Shown here: one piece after another, positions 1 to 12,500 of the stretch | Numbering within the stretch: position 1 is the first letter of the stretch | Layout: each line of letters begins with the position of its first letter | Assembly: GCA_015657535.1 (NCBI GenBank) | Contig: JADHZB010001594.1 | Location: 1-20,401, forward strand | DNA: 20,401 bases | From: Nephromyces sp. MM_2019 | Taxonomy: Eukaryota; Apicomplexa; Aconoidasida; Nephromycida | Direction: 5' to 3' | The notes under the pieces: generated by a model | Databases searched by the model: none | What the model was told of the DNA's origin: nothing | Seen by the model: the letters and a program-made list of their open reading frames with translations, nothing else | Position numbers and translations under genes: made by a program

Positions 1-29
<29 letters not shown>
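1..29. repeat. (TG)n microsatellite
   Basis: Uninterrupted TG dinucleotides at the window edge, so the array may continue outside. Confidence 0.95.
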
Positions 30-32
<3 letters not shown>

Positions 33-382
33 CGGATCCATATTATGCACGTGCGTGCTAACCACAATGTGAACAAGTGCATTTGAGCTCGAGAGAAGGG
101 CTTATTTCCTTAAGAAAGGAGACAGGCTAATACATCAGAGCCCTCAAAAGGGAGGGAAAGTAGTGTGTTCACACAAGCTTCACACACACACACGCTAAAA
201 AGCTGTAAGCTATGGCAACCGAACCACTATAGTATATAAAGAGTCAAGGAAGTAAAATAGAGCTCTTCACAGACCTCAATACACACACATGCTCAGTAGC
301 ATGTCTGGGAAGATGCATCCTCCCAAAAAACCACCTACAGCTAAAATCTGCATCTCAACCACACACACACACACACACTAAC
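1..382 (-). other. Start of an intron of the PDH E1 beta gene, no exon seen
   Basis: This is the sense-strand 5' part of the intron after the last visible exon. A (CA)n run at 360-378 on the plus strand places TG repeats directly behind the donor. Bases 1-29 are a pure (TG)n run. None of the frames contains the expected C-terminal E1 beta segment, so the next exon lies outside the window. Confidence 0.7.
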
Positions 383-2497
383 CTGAGCAAATATCTCCCC
401 TCCTATACCACCAGTTTTGCTAGATTCATCCAAGATGATGCACTTGCGAGTCTTTGCAATTGAAGCTTTGATGCTCTCCATATCTAAAGGCTTCAGAGAT
501 ATCAAATCGAGTACTTCAGCGTCTACGCCAAGCTTCTCCAGTTGATTAGCTGCTTCTAATGCTGTGTGTCTGAGCCTGCTGTAGGCTATTAAAGTTACAT
601 CCTTTCCTGGCCTCGCAATCTCAGCCTATAGGTGTGTGTGTAGAAGGAAGAGAGGGCAGATAAAGTGTGTGTGTGAGGTTGTCGGAGTTTTGTGTGTTCA
701 TCTGTAAGAGCTGATTGGAGTGCATCTGTGTGAAGTGGTTGGAGTGTATGTGGATTGGAGCAAAGAGGATGTGTGTATGGAGTGGAGGCAGAAAGCCATC
801 ATGTGAACAAGTACAAATCAAGCAGTTATGTCGAAGTTGAAGATGACGACGCTGAAGTTGAAGAAAAAGATGAAGATGAAGAACATGCTGCTAAAAGGGA
901 TAAATAACAACTTCATTTCACAGAAAAAATCAGAGAAAGCGTCCCCACACTATGCGAAGATCATATACACACAAAGCAGCCAACCTTGTCAAGAGGAGTA
1001 GTGTACGGTAAGAGAGGAATCTCCTCCTTCAGGTTATACAGTAAGACATGCTCAAAGAAGACGACTGGATTGTTGTCTCTAATGGCTGACTTCAACAGTC
1101 CCCTCGCGTTAGTAGGTGTGCTACAAGCCACAAGTCTCAGTCCAGGAACAGCCTGTGTGTGTTAGTGTATGCATACATAGAAGGTATGAAGAAGAGTATT
1201 CTAAACTTCGGGTGTATATACATCCCATGTTCGGGCTGTTGGGTAGCTTTGCTAGGCTTAAAAAAGGGTAGATAGCCACGAAAAATAGCACACACACAGA
1301 GAAAAACACAGGAAGACACATGAAGAAACAGGAAAAAAACAAAAAATACACACAAAAACAAATCAACACGCACAAACACATGCAGACACACCAACACACA
1401 CAGGTATTACCATGAGATAAGCTTCTAATCTTTGTGAGTGCTCTGGGCCCAACTGCTTTCCAATGCCTCCAGGGCCACGAATAACGATTGGAACATCAAA
1501 GTTTCCTCCTGAAGTATATCTGACCTGTCAAAAAAAGCACACACACGTAGTGCAGACACATAGCTAAGCACACACACACAAAGATAAGCATGCAAAAAGC
1601 TAAGCACACACAAAGAGGAAAGCACACACATCCAACCACATCCACACACACACACACCCCCAACCACACCCACACTCACCATTCCAGCATTGTTAGAGAT
1701 CTGATTAAAAGCCAACAGTAGAAATCCCATATTCATACCCTCAACTACTGGTCGAAGGCCAGTCATTGCAGCTCCTATCGCCATGCCAGTGAAGGTGTTC
1801 TCACAGATTGGTGTGTCCAGTAGACGGTAGTTTCCATAGAGATAATGAAGATCTTTCGTTACCTTATAGCTACCTCCATAGTGCCCTACATCTTCTCCTG
1901 TGTGTGTGTGTGTGTGCGAGAGGTTGAGAAGGGGATTAGGAGAGGCAAAAATGGCTAGCGAGTGGTTAGTTGAAGAGATGCAGAGAGTGAAACAAAAAAC
2001 TCAAAAGTGGTGGAAAAAGAGAAAAACACACACATTCAGCTCTAAAAAGTGATGAAGCACACACACAAAGAATCAAAGCTCAAAACTGATACTACACAGA
2101 CATACAACTCACATACCGAACACACTAACATACACAGCCACACTAAAAGTTCAAAATCAATATAACACACATATAACTCAAAAAAGCAATCATCATACAT
2201 ATACTCAGCTTACATACCAATCACACACACTTTCGGATCCCTCTCTAATTCCTCTGCAGTAGCCATATGAAGAGCTTGGAAGAGGGTTCTCTCAACCTTC
2301 CAATCCTTCACTGATTTGCCATTCACTTTATCATCCTTCACAGTAATCTCTGCAGGAGCTACCAAAGACTGTAAAGCATAGTTAAAGGAAGAAAATCCAC
2401 ACACACAGATATATATATATATATCAGCTCGTGTGCCCAACACATACACTTCAAATCCTACCAAAAAAAACACACACGCTATTCAAGTAACGCAAAA

Positions 2498-2549
<52 letters not shown>

Positions 2550-3012
2550 CAACTCATATGATCAACACCTACTCACACACATATCGAATTCAACTCATAG
2601 AGAAAAACCACACACTTACTTTAGTAGCCTCCCTTGAAATAGCTCTATCTGGGTGCGCGTTGTCTCTCACGTTAAAATTCCCACTCTTCCTCATGTTATC
2701 ACCCAGAAATCTGTTGGTGAAAGCTAATTTTCCCCTCAACACACCCTCATCTCCTCCTCTTAAGGGAGAAGAAAACGTCAAATCTACCACATTAGAAGAT
2801 GAAGAGGGAGAAGATGGAGATATTTTGCCACAAACTAACGAAAGATGCAAGAAGAGGAAAAATGCACACTGCAAAAGAGTAGAAAACAGGAAATTTTCCC
2901 TCCTCGAATGAGGTTTTCCTTGAATGTTTGGCTTCAAAGTAGATACTGTCATCTTCAAACAAACTGAAAGACAGAAAAGAGGGAGGCAAACGAGTTTTGA
3001 TATTATCTTCAT
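383..3012 (-). CDS. PDHB: Pyruvate dehydrogenase E1 component, beta subunit, plastid type (partial, C-terminus outside window)
   Basis: Exons in transcript order: 3012-2620, 2368-2218, 1897-1680, 1524-1411, 1152-985, 625-383; all introns are GT..AG, phases agree, and 429 residues are visible. The protein pairs with E1 alpha in the thiamine-diphosphate decarboxylase of the pyruvate dehydrogenase complex, making acetyl-CoA. Motifs seen: [15 protein letters not shown] (about 182-196), [14 protein letters not shown] with the conserved ThDP-contacting Glu (about 214), [49 protein letters not shown], and the C-terminal-domain stretch [18 protein letters not shown]. The wording matches cyanobacterial and plastid E1 beta better than mitochondrial. 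Residues 1-131 are a leader: hydrophobic core at about 41-62, then a Ser/Arg/Lys-rich stretch, which looks like a signal plus transit peptide. An alternative ATG at 2952 (residue 21) puts that core nearer the N-terminus. The last exon ends at a good donor (382-381); the final 40-60 residues must lie before base 1. Confidence 0.95.
2501..2547. repeat. (CA)23 microsatellite in a PDH intron
   Basis: A perfect CA array of about 47 bases in the intron 2369-2619. It reads TG on the sense strand and is one of the longest pure dinucleotide runs in the window. An (AT)n run lies nearby at about 2410-2423. Confidence 0.95.
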
Positions 3013-3285
3013 CTTTTCGTGCTTCTTCTTCTTTTGCTTCTACTTCTTCTCTTCCAACAATTTCCTCAATTCTTGATCTTCACCAAAAACGTTTTACTCC
3101 CGCTAAGCACCTCATTCCCAACAAATTCCACATAAAACCCCCCAATCATCCCTAATTTGCCCCAACAAAAGCATTAACGAAGACACACACAAGGTAAATA
3201 TCCGCTGAAGCAATTCGTAGAAGATAAATGACGGTGAAAAAGCAGCTCATATTCCATCATCTAGCAAGGAATTTCGCATTTTTAC

Positions 3286-3416
3286 TCAAAATATGACAAT
3301 TTTCGCACACAGTACGACCGTTTCATCCTGTTCAACATACTCTTGACCCTCCACAATAATGTATGTATTAAACTCACTACCTAGTACAGTGGTGTGTCCA
3401 AAATTTAAATGAAGAT
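3286..3416 (-). CDS. Candidate last exon of an unidentified minus-strand gene
   Basis: One minus-strand frame ends in TGA at 3288-3286 and reads as balanced, non-repetitive protein: LHLNFGHTTVLGSEF, then NTYIIVEGQEYVEQDE and TVVLCAKIVIF before the stop. This differs sharply from the Phe/Ser/Lys-rich noise of neighbouring frames. The exon start is uncertain: AG at 3418-3417 (start 3416) or at 3424-3423 (start 3422) would keep the frame, while the best-looking acceptor, TTTTGCAG ending near 3431, would put two in-frame stops first. The family is not recognised. The stop lies about 270 bases upstream of the PDH start codon, so the two genes would be tandem on the minus strand. No upstream exon could be joined in phase with confidence. 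Confidence 0.4.
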
Positions 3417-6400
3417 CTGCTTCTCATCACTGCAAAACCTCAATAACATCCAAAAACCTTTAGTAAAACATATTTGTTCGCATATTTCTCACCTTTTGTA
3501 GTAAAAAAATGTAGTTTTCAGCGGAAAAATCAATTCAAGTTCTTCAAGAAGCTATTTTGTGCGCGTGAGGAAGATTCTTATGAAAAAACAGCGGATTTCG
3601 AAGAGTTGAAGATCTGCAAGAAAAAATCTTTTTCATAAGCTTAAGAGAAAGATTGAGAACAAAGCAAATTCTACAGTAAAACTGAAGAGCTGAAGAATGG
3701 AGAGAAAGTATTCTCAATACTCTCTGCCTGTAGAGGTGTGTATGAAGATAACTGCGCACTAAAGAAGGGAAAGCACAAGAATTTGGCGTTTTTCCCCAAA
3801 ATTTCCGGGGAAAATTGCCAATCTTGCGAAGAATAGGAGGTTAAAATTGTTTCTGCCCAAAGAGAGGCGTGACACACACCACTTTGTCAATTTATTGCTT
3901 ACAGCGCATGAAGAAAAACGTCAATGCGCGCTTTATGACGTTTCAAGTGCAGAAAAACGTAAATAATCCAAATAAGAGGATAAAAATAGAGTAGAAAACA
4001 TTGAAAAGCTTATTCTCGCCAAAAATACCAGAAAAAGCGTTGGAAGGAGGTGGAGGGGGGGGATTCAGGGGGGTTTGGAGGAAAGTAGATGGTGGAGGTA
4101 GGAGGGTTTGAAGTAAAGTAGAAGCTAAAGGGTAGAGGGGAGAGGTTCGTAAGAAAGTGGAGGGGTAGATGAGTGGTTTTTTTGATGTTTCACGCAAAGA
4201 TGAGGGTGGAGGGGGGGGGTTTGATGTTTCAAGAGGGGTAGAGGGTAGAAGAGGGAATTTTCTGGTGTTTCATACAAAGATGAGGCAGAGAAAGACCCAC
4301 AAACGCCAAGATAAAGGGGTTAGTGGGAAGCTCTTCAACAGCTGTGAACCGTGAGAGCGTCGTTCCCCGTGTGTGTGCGTATGCGCCGTGGCGTAAGCAC
4401 GTGTGTGCGTGTGTGAGAGGTGCATACTCAGAGGTGCGTGTCGACGAGCATTTTCGGTAGAATTTCTCAAATTTTAGTGCTTTTTCTACAGAAAATTGAT
4501 GTCTTGCGGATAAAAAAAAAATCGCAAAAACGTCTAAAAAAAGCCGCAGAACGTACTAGTTTATTCGAAAAAAGTAAAGAAATAGCTTTTTCGAAGAAGT
4601 GGGGATTCTGTGGCGAAGGCAGTTTCCTAGGGAAACTTGAATTTGGTAAAAAACAGAAGTTTCTGCGTTTTATTTTTGCTAGGGAAATTAATGAAATTCG
4701 ATGAGTTTTTTCTACTCTTCTTCTCCCTATTCTTAGCAGAAAAACTCTATTGCTACAAACGAAAAGCCCAAATTTACGCCAATCATCACGAAATTAAAAA
4801 CCGTCCGCATCCTACCAACTTCTCATGTAAAAGCTCACCACCAATATAATCGAAGCTCATTTGCTGTAGAAAAGAAATTTGACGTTTTTTACGGGAATGT
4901 GTGTGAGTGTAAGTTACCAGCATCAAGCCGTGTGCAAAATAGACTGAAATTTGCTTCTGCTGTTCGTGTGTGTGTGAAAGGTTATTTTCCTTGTATATGA
5001 GTTGGTTCTTCTCTCACATGCACACCCAAGCTCTACATAATGTTCTTTCACCTCAAATATGCATACGGTGCTGCTTCTTCCTTCTCTTGCAAATACACAC
5101 AACAAACTCTATGCACTAGTTTTTTTTCACACCTATTAAGTGGAGTAGCTTATGCTAAAATTTCATTGAGAATTTCCATTTTCTTCTTATTATTCAGCTC
5201 TCCTTCAGAAATTTGATCTTACTATGCAATTTATCACGGGAAAAAACTGCACACACAAACTCTTTTTCTGAAAATAACAATGAAAAAGCAGTTTTTCTGT
5301 GGAAAAGAAAGGATTTCTCCGATATCACCTCAATTCGACACGCTTCTTCTTTTCTTCAATGTTTATAATTTTTCTTTTGTAGAAATATTCGCTATTTTTA
5401 CATGGTGCAAATGCGGATACCTGAAAACGCTTAGATTCCATAAAAACCCGCGTTTCTTGGCTTGATAAATCATATTTTACTATTCGAACAAAATATTTTG
5501 TTTCTTACTATTTTAGGTTCGTGAAGAGATTTAGTTTTTTTGCATGTTTTTCTTAAAATATTTGGCAACATTCAGGAATGGAGAAACTGGTGAAAACAGT
5601 GGATTTCTCTGAGAAAATTACCAGAATTTCACAAAGAAAACTTAAAGAAAAGCAGGTTTTTCTCCTACAAACCCCGAAATATTCAAAAAATTGCACAATC
5701 TCAAGTTTTTGAAGATTCCCTTGATGTTAATCCTTTATTTAAAAAAAGATGCAAATTTTCTCCACATTGCTTCCCTTATATCTATAAACATCTTCAAATA
5801 TCCTCTCTCCATGGAGACGGGAGTTTCACTTCTTTTAATGAAGTGCTTACCAGTAACTTTTGCTTTTCTCGACTGTGAATTAGATGAGGGAGTTTTTTAG
5901 AGAATTCTGTCAACCGGTTTTTTTGCCATTATTGAAGTAACTTTCTCCTCCTCTGTTGATAATTATCGTATTTTGTTTCATGAAGTATTTTTTCTTTTAA
6001 TTCTACCACTTTCTTCGTGGAATTGCAAAAGATTTCGTGGGTTTTCGGGGATTTTTGGGAGTATTTCTTCTCTTATTTGTACTTTTAAAATTCCTTTTTT
6101 TGCGGTTTTTTTTCGTCTTCCTTTCCTCGAATTCCCCTCCTTATCTTTCACAATTTCTTTTTCTTCTTACTTCATTTCCCCCCATTTCCGCACCCTTTTT
6201 CCTTCATTTTGCGCAATCTCTTTTTTTTCCTACCTCATTTTCCCCAATTTCCCCCTCACTTTCGCACCAATTTCCATTCAAAAAAACCTTTGTTTATCAT
6301 ATCCATTTCATAGATTCGTCTCCCTCCGTCTTCTTATGAAACATCAGCGCCCTCGCGCAGTTTACTCTGTCAACTTCATCCCGTGAATCCTCAAGCTAGG

Positions 6401-6546
6401 ATACGCAGTTTTTTGCTGTGTTTTGCTTAATTGTAGGATTTTTTTGCGCTTAATTTCTTCTTTTTGAAGAGAGGCGCAAGAAGAGTAAGCATTTACTGTT
6501 TTTATATGTTTTTTTCCCTGAACTATTTCATGCGAAGAAAAGGAAG
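3417..6546. other. Spacer between minus-strand and plus-strand genes; only weak exon candidates
   Basis: AT-rich sequence with many T- and A-runs and no convincing gene. Small minus-strand segments with plausible splice borders are 4961-4919 (reads KQISVYFAHGLML, then GTAACT), 4863-4839 (after TTTTCTACAG, reads QMSFDYIG), 5872-5851 (22 bases between CACAG and GTAAGC) and about 5798-5733 (reads RIFEDVYRYKGSNVEKICIF). They could belong to the gene ending at 3286, but phases and junctions do not close. The promoter of the methyltransferase gene should lie in the last few hundred bases, and that of the 3286 gene further left. No TATA-like or other clear motif was identified. Confidence 0.4.
4045..4275. 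repeat. G-rich imperfect repeat tract
   Basis: A purine tract on the plus strand with runs of up to nine G, interspersed with GGAGG and GGGTAGAGGG words. Three diverged copies of a motif like GATGTTTCACGCAAAGATGAG occur at about 4182, 4221 and 4263. The Gly/Arg-rich and Pro-rich reading frames here are products of the repeat. The G-runs could form quadruplexes on the plus strand. Confidence 0.6.
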
Positions 6547-9500
6547 ATGTCATTTTTTTCATCCATTGCCCCTAAAAAACTTTTTGGTGGGCTTTTACTT
6601 GCTGCTGGAGTTTCACTTCAAACTGCCTACTTTTTCTCGAAAGTTAGTCAAGATGAGGAGAGAGCGGTGAGCATTCCGAATAAAATTCCACCCCCCGAAG
6701 GTAGGAATTGTGTAGAGGGTGGGAAAAGAGGGTGAAATACGGTACAACAGGGGAGAGAGAAGAGTTAGAGAAGAAAAAGAAGAGAAAAGGAAGAAGAGAG
6801 AGACGAACAGGAAGAGATTCATTGCATTTTCTTTTTTTAAATAAAGAACCTTGACGGTTTTTCTGAAGAAAGTGTAGCGAAAGAAGAAGACTTTCTCCCC
6901 GAATTTTGTGCGAAGTGGTGGTCTTTCTGACGCTTTTTGTATCTGTTTTATCTTCTTGATGATTTTTTTCTGGAATTTGATGCTTTTCATGCTTCAATTA
7001 TGTGGAAAAATTATCCAAAAAAAGCAGAAATTTCTGATTTTCTAGAGGAAATCTTAAAATAGTCGATTCTGCGCGCTTAGATTAATCAATTTGTTCGGCT
7101 TTTGCAGTTTATCGTACATTTCTACTGTGAAATATCCTACACGCATATAGATACGTACACACACACAGAAAGTATGATGTTTTAAGCTCTTCCTTATGTA
7201 AACCGATGTACGCACACACAGAGGATAAAAGCGCATTCAGGCTTATGTATGAACAAAGCAAGACACACACACACTTTCCATGCTCTTCCTCCTCATAGTT
7301 TCATCTAGTTTTTTACTGAATTTTTGCGGTTTTCTCTGCTTTTAGAGGCTTCTAGACGAGCTATCTTCGATAAAAAAGCCCCCACATTCGATCGTGAAAT
7401 CGGATTCGATGAATTTGTAAGTATTCCCGTGCTTCTCTCTGTTTTGGGTATGCACACACACATGGTGAGAATGTAACACAGGGAATCTCATACACGTTCA
7501 CACGAGTGTACAACAGGGAGTCTAATGCACACACAATAGTAGTTTCACACACCATCAGACTTTCGCACACACAACTTCTAACACACCATCAAACTTTCAC
7601 ACACAGAGAAAGACACATTTAAGCAAGAATTATAACCCCGTTACAAACTCCACACATTTCATAACCCACACACACAAACCAACACACACAAACCTACATA
7701 CACATACAAACTGAAAAATTCCCTTTTTTTGTTGCAATTTTTGGATTTGTAGCTGCTTGGAATCAGAGGGTGGAGGCGATTTTTGGTAAACAAAGCCTAT
7801 GGTGATGTGCTTGAGGTCGCAGCTGGTAAGTTCTTTGTTTTCTTGCAAATTAGCAGCTCTCAGAGTAGTTTAACACTTCTCAGTATATCAATTTAAAACG
7901 TAAAGAATACTCATTTCATGCTGGTGAATGAGATACCCACAAATTCTGCAATTTCCGCCACTTTTAGAGCTTTTTTATGTCGAAAACTCCTATTTTTTCT
8001 GCTTCTTCTTGAGGATGTTTTGTGTGCTGTTTTGAGGAGATATTGTGTCATCTTTTTCTTGAGAAGATGCTGTGTCTTTTTCTTCTTTTGGAAAGGATTT
8101 TGTGTGTTATTTTTCTTCTTGTGATATTTTTTCTCCCGTATTCTTTTAAGGGATAAAACATTGCCTTTATTGAGGGGGCTCTTACGCTTTTTCTTCTTCT
8201 CTGCTTGGCGAAAACATTCCAATTTCGCTTCAAAGAAGGCGTGTTCGCGATTTTTGTCAAGCTTCTTCATATTTGGATGTTTTTTTTGGTGGTCTTACGC
8301 TGATTTGTTCTCTTCTTCATCTCTTGTTTTTTATTTTTTATGGTTTTCTCGCTGTTTTTGCTTTGAAGATGATATTTTTTCCAATATAATCGCAGGAACT
8401 GGAAGAAACTTTAAGCATTACAATAAAGAAGCTGTTACGTCGTTGACGGTGAGTTTTTGTGTGTGTAATATAGTGTGTGTATAGGTATGTGTGTGTGTTG
8501 AGGTGTTTGCAGTTTCTCCAGATAGGGCTGCACGTGATGGTTTTTTTCATCCAATTTTTGCAGATGAAGAGCTCTCTTTGTCCTTATTTACTCTTATATA
8601 CTGCAAGATTGGCATGCTATCGGCATGTGTGTGTCTGTGTTTGTGTGTGTGTCGTGCAGGGCTTGATGAGACGATGCCAGCGGAGTTTTTTATTTCGAGA
8701 GATTCATTGGTTTTTGAGCAGAGAATAAGGCAGTACAAAGTGGGAATGTACATGGTTGTTTGTGTGTGGGTGTCTATATGCTTATGTGTGTCTGCATGTG
8801 TTGATGTTGCAGTGTATTGGTGCGTATTTCTCTTTGTGTACATGCGTGTGTATGTGTTTCTGTGTGTATATCTGTATGTCTATGCATCTGCTTATCTGTG
8901 TGTGTTAATGATCAGGGTGTTTTCCGGTACTCCTGAAGGCGTCTTGCTTTTATTTAGTTTGAATAGAGGGTAGTTATGCAACTTGTGTGTATGTGCGTGT
9001 GTGTGTAGGTAACGGACTTTAGCAGATCCATGCTGAAGATTGCTACAGGGAAGAAGGGTAGGTATGTTGTGTGCGAATAGAGTCTTCACAATCTCTCGGG
9101 AAAAGCTATCATTTTTGCCTAATGATGAACTTCTCACACACACACACACATACCGGCACCTCATTGCGTACACGCATACCAGCACCTCGTCACGCACACA
9201 CACACCGGCACCTCATCACGCACACGCAGCCTTTGTTGACTATTTTTCAAATTCTCACTTTTCATCAGAATTTGCCTCTCCTATTCCGATGCGTTTCCTT
9301 CTACGAAATGCTATAGATCTTCACGATTTTGAAGAGGGAAACTTTGATACTGTCATTGATACTTTTGGTAAGTGTGTGTGTGTATGTGTGTGTGTGCGTG
9401 TGTGTGCGTGTGTGCTAGAGTGGGTGGTACATGTGTGTGTTTCTTGTAGCAGGTAGTACATATATGTGTATACGTAGGTCATGTGTGCGGTATGCATAGA

Positions 9501-12500
9501 CGTGTGTGGTATACTTTTATGTGTGTGGTATAGAGTTGTGTTTATATTATACACTTGTGTGCATAATGCACTTTTGTGTATGATATACCTGTATTGTATA
9601 TATATATATATGTGTGCTCTGTATCTGTATGTGTGCATATTTTTGTTTAACTGTGGAGTGGTTCTTTGCAAGAAGATGCAGTATGAAGAAAAATTCCAGA
9701 AAAAGATGATTTTTGTGAGCAAAAAACATCAGAAAGTTCGTGAAGAAACAGAAAACACGTAGAAACCGACGACTTTCATCGTTTTGTGCTGTTTATTCCT
9801 CATAAAACTAGGAATCTGCTCCTTTGAGAAACCAGTCGAAACCCTTTTGGAATTGAAGAGAGTATTGAAGGAGGTGAGTTTATAGAGGACTTTCAGTGGT
9901 TGAAGAGGAGCTTTTAAGCAATTTGAAAGGTTTTTCGTGTTTTTTTTTGAGCATGTGTGTGCGTGTTTGTGTGACTTTGCGTGATTCTGTGTTTTTTTGT
10001 GAGTGTGTGTGTGTGTGTGTGTGTGTGCTTGAGTGTATTTGAGAGTGTCTGTGTGTGATTGTGTGTGTGTGTGTGTGTGTGCTTGAGTGTATTTGAGAGT
10101 GTCTGTGTGTGATTGTGTGTGTGTGATTGTGTGTGTGTGTGTGTGTGCTTGAGTGTATTTGAGAGTGTCTGTGTGTGATTGTTTGTGTATGATTTTGTGA
10201 TTGTGTGTGCTTGAGTGTATTTGAGAGTGTCTGTGTGTGTGATTGTGTGTGTGTGATTGTGTGCGTGTGATTGTGTGTGTGTTAGTAGTGTGTATGTTTG
10301 TAGTGTGTGTATATTGTGTGTTTTTTATAGGTATTATAGCTTCTTGTTGGTGTGTGCTATGCAGGATTTTTTGTTTACTTTTCATTCGCCTTTTTTTGTG
10401 TGTGAAGCTCCTCTTCCATCTTTTTTGTGCTTTTTCCTGTTTACCTGCTAAATGTGTTTTGTGAGTGTGTTGTGTGTGTGCTATTTTAGCTTTTTGTTTG
10501 TGTGTGTTGTGTGCTGTTTCTGTTACATCTATGCTGTGAGTCTCAGTGCTCTTGGCTATGTGTTTACTCCTAATATGCCCACCTTTTTTGTGTGTGCATC
10601 CCAATGATTTTTTTACTTTGAAAGGGTGTATGCTTTCATTTGCTGATGCAGTATCGACTCTCGCTCCTGCTTCTTTTACTAGTATGATACTTTGTGTGTG
10701 TGTGTGTGTGTGTGTGTTTGTTTGCTCTGATACTTTAACTGAAGAAAACGTCGAGCTGTTCAACAAGAAGCTCTTCTGCGAGAATCAACTGCATTTTTCT
10801 CCTTTTTTTTGCGCTGTTTTTATCTTTTTTCGGGCGATATGTGTTTTTAGCTTTTAAATCCATATGCTGAAGGTTGGGACTTCAGAACTTCAGTGTATGT
10901 ACGCTCAGAGGAGCACCTTGTTTAAGTATATATGAGTGAATTCTCCGGCGTTTTTTTGCGTTATTCTCGGTTAAAATGTCTCATCTTCTACCTTTTTTCT
11001 CTTCAATTTTCTTCATCTTCAATCTTCATTTTGGCTTTGTTTGTGTGCCCCTTTTTTTTCCCATTCTTCTTGCTGTTTGTGCTCTTCTATCTCCTCTTCT
11101 TCCTTTTCTCTCTCCTGTTATTCTGCTGTTTTTTCTTCTTCTTTGCGATTATCAGGATGGCCAGCTACTACTCCTTGAGCATGGAGCATCAGATTTGGGG
11201 TTTCTCCAGTAAGAAAAGCTGCCCTAATGGCGTGTGTTTTAAGTTTTGCAATTTTTTGTGTGCGAAAGCTGCTTTCTTACAGTTTGATTGAATGTGTGCT
11301 TGTAGTATCAAGATCTTTTTCTTTTGTTTTCCCACACACATACATACGCACACACATACACACACACATACACACACACATACACACACACATACACACA
11401 CACATACATGCGCACACGCATACACACACACATACATGCGCACACACATACACATGCGCACACGCATACACACACACATATACCTATCTGTTATGGTAGG
11501 AGGTATGTCGATCGCAACGCCTTGCGCCATGCCAGCAGGCATGGGTGCTACTACAATAGGGATATCGGAAAGATAGTGGAAGAGGTAGTTTGTTTATGCC
11601 TAGAATATGGCTGTATGTGTGTGTGTGTGCTTGCATAGCATGTGATTTTCTTGTGTGTGTGTATGTTTTTGCTGTGTGCTTTGTGTGCGTGCATGATCTT
11701 GGTGAGTTCTTGGGGGTGTGTGCATAACTATGGTGTACTCCGTGTGTATCTGGGTGTTATTTTTGTGTGTACTTTGGTGTGTGTGGTTATAATATAATTG
11801 CAGTGTGTAGTTATGATATTGGTGTGTCTATGATACACATGCAGAGAGTATGTGTGTGTGTGTGTGCGTGTGTTTATGATAGATACTCATGATAAAAAGA
11901 TCTGTACAGAGTCTCGTTAAACTTGAGGTTTTTTACAGCGAAATATCGCATGTGTGGCGCCTTGCCAGTTCGTATCCTTCTGTGTGCGAATTTGTGTCCA
12001 TCCTTGTGTGTGTAGCTTTTAAATGTCTTTAGCTCTCTGCTGATTGTCTAGAAGTGCTTAAAATCTTCTTTTTTAGGCGGGTTTCAAGATTGTAGAAAAA
12101 GAACGGAAGTGCTTTGGTGCGTACGTACACTAAAGAAAATCTTTTTCCCTGTTTTTTAAAGATTTCTCCTTCTTCCTTGCTCATATAGTCGTGAAATCGT
12201 AAAACAGCTCTTGTTTATCGTAACTTCTTAGTGTATGATTTTTTTCCCGATTCATCAATGTTAAAGTTCCTTACTTATTAGGATTTTTTATAGCACATAT
12301 GTGTGTGTATATGTGTGATGTGTGTGTGTGTGCAGTGTGCTTGTGTGTGAGTGTATATGTGTGATGTGTGTGAGTGTGCAGTGTGCTTGTGTGTGAGTGT
12401 GCAGTGTGCTTTTATGTGTGTGTATATGTGTGATGTGTGTGAGTGTGCAGTGTGCTTTTATGTGTGTGTGTCATGTGCTTTTATGTGTGAGTGTGCAGTG

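Noticed and set aside
4423..4750. Long open frames on both strands, Lys-rich on plus and Arg/Phe-rich on minus
   Set aside because: Composition follows A- and T-runs, there is no motif, and no splice partner could be joined.
4839..5872. Faint resemblance of small minus-strand segments (IFEDVY, ISVYFAHGLML) to RNA polymerase subunit RPB8
   Set aside because: Matches are short and need gaps, the central domain is missing, and phases do not connect; kept only as a lead on micro-exons.
9729..10766. 345-residue His/Thr-rich minus-strand reading frame, the longest in the window
   Set aside because: It is the complement of TG arrays and minisatellite, covers a plus-strand methyltransferase exon and introns antisense, and is almost pure HTHT repeat.
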